Assembly: GCF_018403245.1 (NCBI RefSeq)
Contig: NZ_BOSH01000001.1
Coordinates: 124,001 to 188,000, forward strand
From: Paenibacillus sp. J2TS4
Lineage (GTDB): Bacteria; Bacillota; Bacilli; Paenibacillales; NBRC-103111
Length of the DNA stretch: 64,000 nucleotides
Direction: 5' to 3'
Part shown: positions 6,732-16,433 of the stretch, one piece after another
Layout: every line of letters begins with the position of its first letter
Position numbering within the stretch: position 1 is the first letter of the stretch
Notes under the pieces: generated by a model
What the model was told of the DNA's origin: nothing
Databases searched by the model: none
What the model saw: the letters and a program-made list of their open reading frames with translations, nothing else
Position numbers and translations under genes: made by a program

Positions 6732-7152
6732 CCTTTGTGCTCCCTCGATTTAATTTATTTTCTCATGCAAGCTCGTGTATACTTCAGGATTTCATCCCTT
6801 TAGATTGGGGTGTTGAACGAAGAGAGCTCGGATTCACTAGGTTGGGTTGTTAGAAGTTAGAAGGCGTGCATGAACAGAGAAGGAGGTAGCCCCACCTAAT
6901 TTGTTCCATTTGATGCACGTATTCTCCAGAGCAACCTTAGCGATTTTCACTCCCATGTCTCATTTGAACTGTCTTCAACAATCGGGTCATATTGTTGGGG
7001 AAACAGAAGGAAACAGGAACAGTAGACTTATTGTTAAAGATTGATTGTGAAAATTTACATTTAAACAAACGCGGCAGGTTGAAAGAGAAGGAAAAAACTT
7101 TAATTTGGAAATTATTGGAAATGGTTTTCATGAAAGGAGGGATCAACATTTT
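6732..7152. other. Intergenic region, no gene seen
   Basis: No frame with a ribosome site or recognisable domain on either strand. The final part carries the ribosome site AAAGGAGG of the next gene. Confidence 0.5.
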
Positions 7153-8244
7153 ATGAAATTATCAAGGTCGCAACTATTGGCTTTAGAGTATATTACAAAG
7201 TATGCAAGGAATCATAAACATGAAGCTAAAGCCACAATTAATCACATACTTAAAATGTCTAATATTTCGGATAATATATTTCGAAATGCTGTTGTTAATT
7301 TAAAGTCTCACGCAAAGATTGGCCTACATTTTCATCCAGATAGACCAGACTCGACTATGAAAAGCGTTGCTGAAACCCTGCTTGAGCAGGGAATATATAA
7401 GAGTCAGTTTGAAACATCTTTATCTAATGGCAGCGTGTCAGCTTACCCTGGTGGTGAACGTGACCTTTGGGAGAAGAAGATCTTTGGAGGAGCATATCAC
7501 CAGGAGGGGACCACCAATAAACAAAGACCTAAATATGGAGCATTAGATTTGATGTTGCATCCAGATGGGCCTGCTCCACGTTTTGGATCATGCTATTTTC
7601 TACTATCCCCTGAAGTCTCATATCGTTCCACATTCACGTATTTGGATTCGCATCAAGATCCAAAAGAAAAGGGTACTTATGAAGAGTTTGATATCATTTT
7701 AGCTGCACTCTTGGAAGAGGCGTTCTTAAGAGATTTTGCAATCGGCGAAAGAAATCTGACGCCAACAAGATTAATCCATCATTTCCTGGATGGTTTGGAA
7801 AAACCGTTTACGGACCCAGCAAACAAAGAGCCAACCCGCAATCTTAACCACTATATTGAAGCTCAGGTTCATGGGGAAATTTCTCTTAAAGATGACGTGG
7901 AGGTGCTTGTTGCGGATCCTTCATTCAAGGACACTAATGTAGGGAGAATTTTGGAACAAATATGCCTTAAGTATTCCATTGATCTTTATTGGCACATGGG
8001 TTTTGAACTTATGGTAGAAGAGGTTCCTGCGGATTATAGAGGTCCATCAATGCCTTTCTTGGCCAAACGCATTGCACAAAGTAATTTTATCGATGCTAAT
8101 ATAATTGGATCTGCTGTAATGGACTTGAAACGCAATCCCGTATCATGGAGCGATTACGGAACTTATAAAGAGGTACTTCAGGAATTAAAACTATTGTGGC
8201 ACGTTTTAGTGAGATTTGGAAAGCCAAAACGAAGATCGAACTAA
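7153..8244 (+). CDS. DUF3626 domain protein
   Basis: 363 residues from ATG 7153, chosen because AAAGGAGG precedes it; an upstream in-frame ATG at 7105 lacks one. Blocks HFHPDRP, GIYKSQFETSLSNGSVSAYPGGERDLWEKKIFGGAYH, RPKYGALDLMLHPDGPAPRFGSCYFLLSP and TFTYLDS are diagnostic of DUF3626. The conserved His, Asp and Arg residues suggest an enzyme, and the family has been linked by sequence to toxin-like ADP-ribosyl or nuclease folds only speculatively. It is a single gene with no partner. Function unknown. Confidence 0.8.
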   Translation: MKLSRSQLLALEYITKYARNHKHEAKATINHILKMSNISDNIFRNAVVNLKSHAKIGLHFHPDRPDSTMKSVAETLLEQGIYKSQFETSLSNGSVSAYPGGERDLWEKKIFGGAYHQEGTTNKQRPKYGALDLMLHPDGPAPRFGSCYFLLSPEVSYRSTFTYLDSHQDPKEKGTYEEFDIILAALLEEAFLRDFAIGERNLTPTRLIHHFLDGLEKPFTDPANKEPTRNLNHYIEAQVHGEISLKDDVEVLVADPSFKDTNVGRILEQICLKYSIDLYWHMGFELMVEEVPADYRGPSMPFLAKRIAQSNFIDANIIGSAVMDLKRNPVSWSDYGTYKEVLQELKLLWHVLVRFGKPKRRSN

Positions 8245-8342
8245 ACCAGCTAATATATAAGCTGAGTATTACTTCACTAAAGGGCCTTATTGTAGAAGAT
8301 CAAAAACCAAATTCCTCGCTGGAAATAAGGAGATGAAGTATT

Positions 8343-8873
8343 GTGGTGCGTGAAAAGTTTGTTATCGAAAAATTGGTGGAGCAAAAGCGTACGAGCGCAG
8401 CTCCCATCATTGTGATGATGTGCGGCGTGGCAGGGTCGGGTAAAACGACCTTTGCGCAAAAGCTGGAGAAAGAGGGATTCGCTCGGCTCTCGATAGATGA
8501 GGATATTTGGTCCACACACGGACGTTTTGGAGTTGACTATCCAGAGGAAAATTATGAGTCCTATCAAAAAGAATCGGAAAAAAAGTTGAGGATGGAATTG
8601 GTGAATCTGATCCAGGCTAGATACCATGTCGTTGTCGATTTTAGCTTTTGGCAGCGTCAAAGACGCAATGAATACAAGCAACTGATCGAGCGGCATGGCG
8701 GCGTGTGGGAGCTGATTTACTTAAAGGTTCCGCCAGATGAGTTACGACAGAGGCTACTCATCCGAAGTGAACGTTTTGACGCCAATGCGGCATTTCCGAT
8801 CACCGAGGACATTCTAGCCCAGTATTTAACCGGTTTTGAAACTCCTTCTGGAGAAGGGGAAACGGTAATCTAA
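8343..8873 (+). CDS. Small P-loop kinase-like ATPase (AAA_33 type)
   Basis: 176 residues, GTG start at 8343 after AAGGAGATGA. Walker A is GVAGSGKTT near residue 28; the second strand VVVDFSFWQRQRRNEYKQLIERHG and LIRSERFDANAAFPITEDILAQY give the lid and Arg-rich region of the zeta-toxin/polynucleotide-kinase-like ATPases. Such proteins phosphorylate small molecules or nucleic acid ends, and some confer drug resistance. No partner gene identifies the substrate. Confidence 0.8.
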   Translation: MVREKFVIEKLVEQKRTSAAPIIVMMCGVAGSGKTTFAQKLEKEGFARLSIDEDIWSTHGRFGVDYPEENYESYQKESEKKLRMELVNLIQARYHVVVDFSFWQRQRRNEYKQLIERHGGVWELIYLKVPPDELRQRLLIRSERFDANAAFPITEDILAQYLTGFETPSGEGETVI

Positions 8874-9184
8874 GGCCAGAAATATAAAAACAGTCCAGTT
8901 TAACACTTTATTTTCCGGATTTATCCTTATATCAATTCCATCTAACTGTTTAGTCGACAACTTATTTTTCTGAGGTAGTTGATCAGTCTGAGACTTTAGA
9001 ACAATATAATTTTGGCAATCGTATGATTTATTAAAATACTTTCGGCAAATTTATGATTTAATTTCTAAAAAAGCAACCTGCTTTGTTGTCCATTTTCTTA
9101 TTTTTTCGGTAATCATATGGTTTAATAAACGGCAAAGTTTTGGTTTAAATCATAAATGCAGTTTGCATTTTCACATACGGATTT
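8874..9184. repeat. AT-rich region with degenerate ~20-bp direct repeats
   Basis: Four imperfect copies of TTCGGCAATNNTATGATTTA occur at 9012-9030, 9041-9060, 9105-9124 and 9128-9146. An earlier block has AGTTTAACACTTTATTT (8897-8913) and AGTCTGAGACTTTAGA (about 8985-9000), which resemble repeats at 19650-19726. Multiple spaced, degenerate copies are how Tn7/Tn5053-type transposase binding sites look at element ends, so this may be a transposon end remnant. No gene is visible. Confidence 0.5.
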
Positions 9185-9811
9185 TTATCGCTGTTGAAAA
9201 GCTACTTTTACTCCAAGCCAAATATAAATCAAACCTGCAAATTTTCCGCTCCATTGTCCAAGTTTAGCAGCTCGCTTCATCAAACGGCCAATGGGGCGAA
9301 CACTAATAGCAATCAAGGTAGTGTAAAGACAGCTCATAATCACAAATATCAAGCCCAGCAATAAAAATTGAACTATCGCAGGACCCTTTTCAGGATGGAC
9401 GAACTGAGGCAGAAAAGCTAAAAAGAAAATAGCCGTTTTTGGATTCAATACCTCTGCTAATACGGCTTGGCTGTACGTTTGAAGGCTTGATGCCTTTGAG
9501 ACGGAAGGAAGGTCTTGCTTATTGGGCTTTTCTGCAATAGCTTTAAGCCCCATATAAATCAAATAAACTGCCCCAGCATATTTGACAAGGTTAAATGCAG
9601 CAGCTGAAGTCAACAAAATGGCAGACAGCCCCAAAACGGCAAACATTGTATGTATGAAATCACCTGTTGCAATGCCTAGCCCTGTCAGAACCCCTGTTAT
9701 TCTGCCTCCTCGTATCGTGCTGGATATAGTTAAAAGCACCGCAGGGCCAGGTACTAAAAACAAACCTAAAACTATCACAAAAAATGTTCCTAAAGTTGAA
9801 AACTCTATCAT
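9185..9811 (-). CDS. LysE-family amino acid exporter
   Basis: 208 residues, ATG 9811 with AAAAGGAG. Six hydrophobic segments and the family signatures LVPGPAVLLTISSTIRGGRITGVLTGLGIATGDFIHT and LNPKTAIFFLAFLPQFV identify the LysE/RhtB superfamily, which exports amino acids or related small molecules across the membrane. A paralogue lies at 20369-21004 and a broken third copy at 18675-18944. It stands alone without an adjacent LysR or AsnC-type regulator. Confidence 0.9.
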   Translation of the reverse strand: MIEFSTLGTFFVIVLGLFLVPGPAVLLTISSTIRGGRITGVLTGLGIATGDFIHTMFAVLGLSAILLTSAAAFNLVKYAGAVYLIYMGLKAIAEKPNKQDLPSVSKASSLQTYSQAVLAEVLNPKTAIFFLAFLPQFVHPEKGPAIVQFLLLGLIFVIMSCLYTTLIAISVRPIGRLMKRAAKLGQWSGKFAGLIYIWLGVKVAFQQR

Positions 9812-10614
9812 TTAAACATCACTCCTTTTACCAGAATATTCATCACTATTATTAATTCCCTAATATTTTTTCTGGGTAGAGTTAGCAGGAAGCAACTTCA
9901 AACCTGTCCAATCATTAACTTCTATGAGCTAGTCTTACTACCTGCGGTCATATAAACACCAGGTATTAACTTCAGCCATTAAGACATTCAATTCTTAGTA
10001 AATGGGTAGACGCAGTAGACCTCACTGCTGCAAACGATGAAGCATAATTATGACTGACATCACTATCAATAAGATATGATGAACCGTTTCGTCAATCAGT
10101 GGTGGTCAAAGATTGTTTCAAGCATACGAAATCTTCTCTGTTGTGGTATTTGCCAAGAAGGGAATGCTGTAACGAAGAGAGATGATACTTTACCACGCAT
10201 ATTGACTGCCGTCAATTTGAAGGGCGAGCATAAGTGACACAATGGCTCCAACCAAAGTAACCCAACCAATCAATCAATCTATTTCTTGTCACTCAGACCT
10301 GATTCATTATAAATAATGCGACTAAAAATAAGCGCGATCAATCCAAACGGCAAGCCAATAAATCCCCTGTACTAAACCAATCAAACCATATCCTACTCAA
10401 CTGCCCTTTACCATAATTAAACTTACTCATTTCAATCAACGTTTGATAACTGAACTTTCAATTTGTATACACACGTTCTGTTTGGCATTTGTTTAAGAAT
10501 GCCATCGCAAATTGTTTTGTCTGTATGGGTTTGCTAAATTCATCAGAACTGGCGATAACTATTTGTAATCTCTTCGGAAGATTAACTTTCGTCTCATCCC
10601 CTATTCTTATTGGC
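9812..10614 (-). pseudogene. Gene-poor stretch with a membrane-protein remnant
   Basis: About 800 bases without an intact gene. Near 10371-10281 the minus strand reads GFIGLPFGLIALIFSRIIYNESGLSDKK and stops, a hydrophobic helix with a charged tail, as at the end of a small membrane protein. Upstream the frame is broken. I do not recognise the family. The remaining sequence shows nothing I can support. Confidence 0.35.
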
Positions 10615-11100
10615 CTAAATTCCCCAAAGAACGAAGACGAATAGTGCTAATGAGATTAAACTTGAAATGGTACGAACGTGGTTCCAAGCTGTCCATTTTG
10701 AATAGTAATCTTTCCATTGCCCAAAACTTTCTGGGTCTGTGGCTATTACATTGGCTAATGTATCATTTAGTGGAACATTGCATACCGCCGTGACCAGCAA
10801 GCTTCCCAGAAGATATAACAAACTGCCAGTAAATATATAAATGGCATTCGGATCTTGCCAATTTAATATTGAAATAATCACAAGTATTATACAAACAAGA
10901 GATGTTCCCATAAATAAAGTAAAGAATAGCCGATTTAGCACAGCGTTATTTATGGACTGCATTGCTGAAATCCCTTGTTGTGGAGAAAGCCGGTAGAGAC
11001 CCTTCATGACAAATGCCGAAAATGCAAAGAACAATCCAGCAATCAACCCGGAACCCAGTACTGCAATAAATATTAGAATGGGTGTGAGTTTTTCGATCAT
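10615..11100 (-). CDS. DUF1772-family membrane protein
   Basis: 161 residues with four hydrophobic segments. LIAGLFFAFSAFVMKGL, the motif NVPLNDTLA and the pair KWTAWNHVRTISSL are typical of DUF1772, a family related to anthrone oxygenase-like membrane proteins whose function in bacteria is unknown. Its start codon overlaps the stop of the upstream gene (ATGA at 11097-11100), so the two are translationally coupled. GAGG precedes the ATG. Confidence 0.85.
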   Translation of the reverse strand: MIEKLTPILIFIAVLGSGLIAGLFFAFSAFVMKGLYRLSPQQGISAMQSINNAVLNRLFFTLFMGTSLVCIILVIISILNWQDPNAIYIFTGSLLYLLGSLLVTAVCNVPLNDTLANVIATDPESFGQWKDYYSKWTAWNHVRTISSLISLALFVFVLWGI

Positions 11101-11489
11101 ATTTCATCCTCTTTATGCGCGTTATCTTTAAGGTTGATTGAAGGACAATTTCTCATCATTTCGTGAACCACTTGTTTAGGATTTTCACTTTCAAATACAA
11201 CATGATCAAACTCACAGCCCTTTAATTGAAGCATGACTACTTCATCTGCATGATGATAGACTAAAAAGTATTTCTTATCTTCAATTATGAAAATTCCAGC
11301 TTTATAGCCAGTTGTTGTGATACCTGTTCTCTTTATAGCCGCTGCCCATGGAAAATGAAATTTCCCCACCCGAATTTCTTCAATTGAGCTATAAGGTATT
11401 TTGATCTCTTTCCTCAAGGTCAAAGCCGCTGTCCACCCTGAAATATTCAGTCGTACCTCTTGATCTCCAGTCATAACTTGAAAACTCAT
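11097..11489 (-). CDS. PH-domain-like hypothetical protein
   Basis: 130 residues from ATG 11489 (GGAGGAGATACAAG upstream). The sequence is mostly beta strands (DQEVRLNISGWTAALTLRKEIKIPYSSIEEIRVG, then KAGIFIIEDKKYFLVYHHADEVVMLQLKG), as in bacterial pleckstrin-homology-like proteins of about this size. KYFLVYHH resembles the strand before the terminal helix. It forms an operon with the DUF1772 membrane protein; a membrane-associated role is inferred. No firm family name. Confidence 0.6.
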   Translation of the reverse strand: MSFQVMTGDQEVRLNISGWTAALTLRKEIKIPYSSIEEIRVGKFHFPWAAAIKRTGITTTGYKAGIFIIEDKKYFLVYHHADEVVMLQLKGCEFDHVVFESENPKQVVHEMMRNCPSINLKDNAHKEDEI

Positions 11490-11639
11490 CTTGTATCTCC
11501 TCCAATTTATATAGCCAATCATCCATGTATTATTTAACCAGTGACCTGATGAATGAATTCACGTGGAAGGCCATTCCTTTCAGGTTATTGTATTCCTTTT
11601 GTTTAAGGTACACCCGTTCTTCCTATAAAAGATTACTTT

Positions 11640-12821
11640 TTATATAAGAGATCTATGTTTCCATGTTAAAAGCACTGTACCTGCCAAAAAGGCTAATACT
11701 CCTACTATATAAGGGAAATAAGTGTTAATATCAAACAAAATTCCCCCTAATATAGGACCGACTACACTCCCTAGGCTTACATACGCATTGTTCATACCGG
11801 CAATAAATCCTTGCTCATTATTAGCTAATTTGGATAGCACTGTATTGATAACTGGACGCAGAATGGAAGTAGTTGTATAAAGCAAACAAGTCAGCAATAA
11901 GATACTCCAAAAGCATGTGGTGAACAAGAGAAATAAAAAACTAATCCCACCAGCTATCATTGTTCCGTTCATAACCTTCAATTCACCAAAGAGGGAAACA
12001 AATTTATTCGTCAATGTCAGTTGAAGCATAACACTTACAAATGCAGAAATAGTGATTACCATCGCAATATCTTTTGCCGTATAGCCGAATTGTTTGTCAA
12101 CAAACAGTCCAAAAATTGCTTCAAAAATGTATAAAGCTACACTATAGAGAAATACCAAAAGCAATGGAACAATGTAAGGTGCCCGAATCGAACGTAATAA
12201 TTGCTGTACCATTGGTTGGGGTAAATCGGTGTCCGCTTTCGTCATCTGTGTCTTTTTTTCTAAGGTTTCAGGTAGCAAAAAAAATGACAGTAAAAAGGAA
12301 ACAAAGGATATAACAGCCGCAAAATAAAAAGGTACAGATAATCCATACGTAGTTAGAAAACCCCCAATTCCAGGTCCTATAACAAAACCAAAAGAGATGG
12401 AAGCATTAAGGAAACTTAGACCCTTAGCACGTTCTTCCTCTGTCGTTTTATCAATAATACATGCCATAGCACCGGGAATTAAAAGTGATACTGCGATACC
12501 TGTTAACAACCTCCCTAAAAAAAGCAACCAAAAATGAACTGAAAAAGCAAAAACTAATTGAGATAAAGTAAGACAAATTAAACCAATCTCTATAATTCTT
12601 TTTCGACCATAGCGATCAGCAAAACGTCCAGCAATTGGAGACAAAAAAAGCTGAATAATACCGTATGTGGCTACTAGTAACCCCATCATTTGTCCGTTTG
12701 TATTGAATTTATCCATAAAGTCGGGTAATATCGGGATAATTAACCCAAATGCAACCGTGGCGATAAATACACAAACCATTAAAAGAAAAAGTGTTTTTAC
12801 TTTACTCGGTTTAGATATCAA
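11640..12821 (-). CDS. MFS multidrug efflux transporter (Bmr/Blt/NorA-like)
   Basis: About 393 residues and twelve predicted transmembrane helices, the size of DHA1-family drug:proton antiporters. Seen motifs are GRFADRYGRKRIIEIG (MFS loop 2-3), the antiporter motif region GFVIGPGIGGFL and LPETLEKK after helix 6. TTG 12821 has AAAGGTG at proper spacing; a GTG at 12833 is the alternative. It should pump lipophilic drugs out of the cell. It stands alone, with an acetyltransferase relic upstream. Confidence 0.88.
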   Translation of the reverse strand: MISKPSKVKTLFLLMVCVFIATVAFGLIIPILPDFMDKFNTNGQMMGLLVATYGIIQLFLSPIAGRFADRYGRKRIIEIGLICLTLSQLVFAFSVHFWLLFLGRLLTGIAVSLLIPGAMACIIDKTTEEERAKGLSFLNASISFGFVIGPGIGGFLTTYGLSVPFYFAAVISFVSFLLSFFLLPETLEKKTQMTKADTDLPQPMVQQLLRSIRAPYIVPLLLVFLYSVALYIFEAIFGLFVDKQFGYTAKDIAMVITISAFVSVMLQLTLTNKFVSLFGELKVMNGTMIAGGISFLFLLFTTCFWSILLLTCLLYTTTSILRPVINTVLSKLANNEQGFIAGMNNAYVSLGSVVGPILGGILFDINTYFPYIVGVLAFLAGTVLLTWKHRSLI

Positions 12822-12862
12822 ATCATCATTCACCTTTTTTTAGATTTTGTTAAACTTTAATG

Positions 12863-13421
12863 TTAATAATTAAAAAAGTATAAAATTTCGAAGAAAGCCT
12901 TCATAATATGGGCTTCCATTATTCTTGTCAAAATAGCAATCTCCGCTATATATAGATTAAAATTAAGTTTTACAGTATTCTTTTCCAATCCGTAAATGTG
13001 GAATCCAATGGATCGATATAGATTCTTTGCTGGCTCATTATTAGATATCACAGTTAAATTAATTTGTTCCAAACCAATTTAATTTTTTTCCTTTTTTACC
13101 TGTTTAAGCAGGAGCAATTTCCCTAATCCTTGTCCTCGCAATTCTGGCCTCACAAATATTCCGAAAACATTCCCTTTGTGAGCAATTTTAAGACTACATT
13201 CACGCATAAAAGTCACAATTCCCACTAATAAATTTCTATCCTCAAAGCACCCAAGACAAATTTATTATCGTTTGGTTTTAATCGTTCTGTTACAGTTTTA
13301 AGAGTGAATTTAGCCTTTCTCTCATAAGTTGAGCCAAATCTTCAGGGTTGATTTTTAATGCACTTAAACGTAATTCTTGGTATAACTGAGCATCAGACTC
13401 ATTTAAAATTCGTATAGTCAT
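12863..13421 (-). pseudogene. GNAT acetyltransferase, several frameshifts
   Basis: A start with a good ribosome site (GAGGAGAAGCTA before ATG 13421) opens MTIRILNESDAQLYQELRLSALKINPEDLAQLMRE. The frame is then lost, resumed as VGIVTFMRECSLKIAHKGNVFGIFVRPELRGQGLGKLLL (acetyl-CoA loop), lost again at KKEKN-stop, and resumed as LEQINLTVISNNEPAKNLYRSIGFHIYGLEK. At least three indels break one GNAT gene. It is clearly inactive. Confidence 0.8.
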
Positions 13422-13591
13422 TAGCTTCTCCTCAGTTCCTTTTCTCCACTTAATAATCATATTACTTCTTAAACTTCAGGCAAGTTGAATTGAATAAGAC
13501 TACATACTTAACTTTGACAGTCTTAAACTGGCATATATGCTCTTCATTTCAAATACAAATGCGAGATTTACGTTTAATAATGCAACATGAT

Positions 13592-13816
13592 CTAGTTGCT
13601 TCCTCTTACCATTATTACAAAAGTCTTCAACAGTACCACACCTTGGACAGTGTATGGAATGTGAAATAGTTGTTTTAACAAGAAATCGGTCATCATCCCT
13701 CTTTCCATTTTATCTTGAATAGTACGTTCATCAGTTTGATGAAGGGTTAGAAGCGTTGGGCTATCAATTTGGTAGTCAAAACCCTCTACATCCCGTCTAT
13801 TTAGCCTATGATACAA
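13592..13816 (-). CDS. Hypothetical ORF, possibly a fragment
   Basis: 74 codons (TTG start; MYHRLNRRDVEGFDYQIDSPT...). There is no ribosome site and no domain I recognise. It lies 12 bases downstream of the sensor-domain gene and could be a decayed piece of a longer gene. Low confidence that it is expressed. Confidence 0.25.
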   Translation of the reverse strand: MYHRLNRRDVEGFDYQIDSPTLLTLHQTDERTIQDKMERGMMTDFLLKQLFHIPYTVQGVVLLKTFVIMVRGSN

Positions 13817-13828
13817 TTAAGTGTAGCT

Positions 13829-14410
13829 TCATCGTGAACGTCGAATCGTTTCAATCATTATTTTTGTGCAACTACCTGCTCCTTTCGCAATTATTGCTGC
13901 AAAATGGGGCAAGATCAATAATAAAATGATTCCTGCGATGCAAGCAAAAATTGCACGCGGCAGCGTATCAATCGAAATCATCATGATCGTCATCTCAAAT
14001 GACCTGTACAAGAAGGGGGATAAGATCATGGCTATCGGTAACAAATAACATATGAAAGCAGTAATAAAGCTTAAAAAGCCCAGAAGAAACCGTGGGAACA
14101 TCATGAAACCTACCGAGAACCAATTTCTCTGGTCTGATACTTCCTTAGTCACTTTCTCATGTGTATTCCAATGTAAAGATGGAATGTGAATATTAGCATA
14201 TGTTTTAGCTGCCTTTCGATCCAGCTCTAGTAAGGAAGGTATGGTACGAAACACTCCCGCTAAAATAGGGATGCCAACAACAGTAAAACTTGTCCCAACA
14301 GAAAATGTAATGCTTATTAAGTAAAACGAAAAATACAAAAAACCGATTAAAAACCAAAGCATTAGATACACAAAATTTTTAAGGCTTGAAACAATCATAA
14401 TTTCTTTCAC
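13829..14410 (-). CDS. Sensor-domain membrane protein
   Basis: 193 residues; GTG 14410 follows AAAGGTGG. Four hydrophobic stretches alternate with conserved segments VVGIPILAGVFRTIPSLLELDRKAAKTY and NWFSVGFMMFPRFLLGFLSFITAF, as in the PF13796 'putative sensor' family. These occur next to, or fused to, LiaS/NarX-like histidine kinases. Here it is transcribed divergently from exactly such a kinase (14602-16416), with a shared 190-bp control region, so it is probably the target or accessory of that system. Confidence 0.75.
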   Translation of the reverse strand: MKEIMIVSSLKNFVYLMLWFLIGFLYFSFYLISITFSVGTSFTVVGIPILAGVFRTIPSLLELDRKAAKTYANIHIPSLHWNTHEKVTKEVSDQRNWFSVGFMMFPRFLLGFLSFITAFICYLLPIAMILSPFLYRSFEMTIMMISIDTLPRAIFACIAGIILLLILPHFAAIIAKGAGSCTKIMIETIRRSR

Positions 14411-14511
14411 CTGAGAACCACCTTTTCTTTTAGGTTAGTGAACTGATCAAATTGAGATCAGCTTCATTGCATCTGCTAGCCATTATCCACGTTTGATGTC
14501 ATAACGCATAG

Positions 14512-14524
14512 TGACATTTTGTCA
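14512..14524. promoter_or_regulatory. Palindrome in the divergent control region
   Basis: TGACATTTTGTCA is a perfect palindrome with a 3-base centre. Upstream ATGTCA at 14496-14501 also pairs with TGACAT. It lies between the sensor-domain gene and the kinase fusion, where the response regulator would be expected to bind. Confidence 0.45.
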
Positions 14525-14601
14525 TGGGTTTGTAGTGACTGATTTTAAGTCTGTATTGTAGTAAAATGACGATGGAATGACATGGAATTTAGGTGGGGTT
14601 C

Positions 14602-16416
14602 ATGATGTATGACTTGATAAAAAAATGGTACTGGTACGACTGGATCGTATTTGCTGCTCGCTCCATTTGGTTGCTTTCTGTTCTTATAGGTTTGTGGGAG
14701 TTTCATGATACTTTATCATTCCCGCTTTGGCTTTTATTCGGATTGCCTTTTATCGTCTTTTCTTTTCCGTTCTTAATTCAGCAGTTTTTCAGAAAATTTT
14801 TCGTGCTTGCCGAGATCGTATTTTCCGGATGCTACTGTATATTGTTGGCTTTCTATCTTCATGATGCCTTATGGCAGTTTATCCCGATTGCCTTTGTAAT
14901 TGGTTTTTACAGCAAACAAAGAACCTATATTTGGTCTGGATCGCTAACCATTGTGCTCATTCCTTTCTTCATAGGGATCGTGACCGCTCAGCCTTTGGCC
15001 GACACTGTCCTTCGTTTAATGTCGAATCACGGTGTGGCGTTTGGACTCGGCTATGCTTTTCAATTGCTTGTAACCAACCACAAACAAGGCCTAATCATGC
15101 GTGAGCAGAACAAAGTGCTTGAACAATATATTCATCAGGTGGAGCAGCTCACCTTGCTGGAGGAACGCAATCGTGTGTCGCGCGAATTGCATGACACGGT
15201 CGGCCATGCTTTTACTGCTATGATTATGGGGATGGAATCGATCCGTTCTTCATTGGCGGATGAAAAGGTTGAACGTAAACTGAACGCTTTGCTGAACTCG
15301 GCACGTGACGGTTTAAAGGAAATGCGAAAGCTTGTGCATCATTTGGAGCCATCGGCAATGGATTTATCCCTAATTCAATATGCGAGACAGCTCATTGACG
15401 GCTTTATGGAGAGTACGGATACTGTTGTGAAATTCCGGTGTTTTGGAGAGGAGTACCACTTACCGAAGGAAGTCAAGCTAACTATAATTCGCTGCATGCA
15501 GGAAGCATTAACTAACGCTGTAAGGCACGGTCGGGCAAGTGAGATCAGAGTATATCTTTATTTCGACAGCCTGGAACTGCGCTTGCAAGTTGAAGACAAT
15601 GGAGGAAAAGAGCGGGGGAAAAACATTGAACTGGGCTTCGGCTTACGCGCTATGAAAGAAAGATTGCAGGCATTACAAGGAAATCTCTCCATCCATACAG
15701 ACAGCATGGAAGAAACCGTAATGATCTGCACCATTCCAAGAAACGCCGAAGATCATCATACCGAGACGATCAAGGTGATCCTGGTGGATGATCAGCGTAT
15801 CATTTTGGATAGTTTGAGAACGGCATTGGAGAGCCAAAGCCGGTTGCAAATTGTCGGCATGGCTGAATCAGGAGAGGAAGCCCTGACGGTATGCAGTCAA
15901 ACCCGTCCAGATATCGTACTCATGGATGTGAACATGCCGAATATGAACGGAATAGAAGCCATGGAGGTGATCAAGGAAAGGGACGCTACGATTAAAGTTG
16001 TCATTCTTTCAGCGATCGAGAATGTCAATCAAGCCGTAGAGGCTCTGCAAAAAGGGGCAAATGGGTATTTACTCAAGTCCGTTCAACCGAAAGAGCTCAT
16101 GGATACCCTTCGTTTCATTCATAGCGGGGATACCATTATCCATCATGAAATTGCCAATCAGGTGTTTGAACAAATGAAACAGCAAAATGTCTCCTATGAA
16201 AAACATGACCAAAATGAGTATGGACTGACGCCGCGGGAACTTGAAATCATCAACTGTCTAGCTAAAGGAATGCGTTATAAGACCATTGCCGCCAGGCTTT
16301 TTTTGTCGGAGGGCACTGTAAGGAACTATGCTTCCGAATTGTATGCGAAACTGGATGTAAGCAATCGTGACCAAGCAATAAAAAAATGTCTGGAAAAAGG
16401 GTTGATATCGAAATAA
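14602..16416 (+). CDS. Fused NarL-type histidine kinase and response regulator
   Basis: About 604 residues in one open frame; ATG 14602 follows AGGTGG. Residues 1-160 hold five or six membrane helices. HisKA_3 follows with the phosphorylated His in RVSRELHDTVGHAFT, then an HATPase domain (QEALTNAVRHG, VEDNGG, LGFGLRAMKERL). The kinase would normally stop after IPRNAEDHH, but here it runs on into VILVDDQRIILDSLR, a receiver with phosphorylated Asp in PDIVLMDVNMPNMNG, and a LuxR HTH (GLTPRELEIINCLAKGMRYKTIAARLFLSEGTVRNY). Kinase and regulator are usually separate, overlapping genes. A stop lost at the junction would explain the fusion; an internal GTG near 15775 could still give the free regulator. 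Confidence 0.9.
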   Translation: MMYDLIKKWYWYDWIVFAARSIWLLSVLIGLWEFHDTLSFPLWLLFGLPFIVFSFPFLIQQFFRKFFVLAEIVFSGCYCILLAFYLHDALWQFIPIAFVIGFYSKQRTYIWSGSLTIVLIPFFIGIVTAQPLADTVLRLMSNHGVAFGLGYAFQLLVTNHKQGLIMREQNKVLEQYIHQVEQLTLLEERNRVSRELHDTVGHAFTAMIMGMESIRSSLADEKVERKLNALLNSARDGLKEMRKLVHHLEPSAMDLSLIQYARQLIDGFMESTDTVVKFRCFGEEYHLPKEVKLTIIRCMQEALTNAVRHGRASEIRVYLYFDSLELRLQVEDNGGKERGKNIELGFGLRAMKERLQALQGNLSIHTDSMEETVMICTIPRNAEDHHTETIKVILVDDQRIILDSLRTALESQSRLQIVGMAESGEEALTVCSQTRPDIVLMDVNMPNMNGIEAMEVIKERDATIKVVILSAIENVNQAVEALQKGANGYLLKSVQPKELMDTLRFIHSGDTIIHHEIANQVFEQMKQQNVSYEKHDQNEYGLTPRELEIINCLAKGMRYKTIAARLFLSEGTVRNYASELYAKLDVSNRDQAIKKCLEKGLISK

Positions 16417-16433
16417 TATCAGACCATCGAGAG

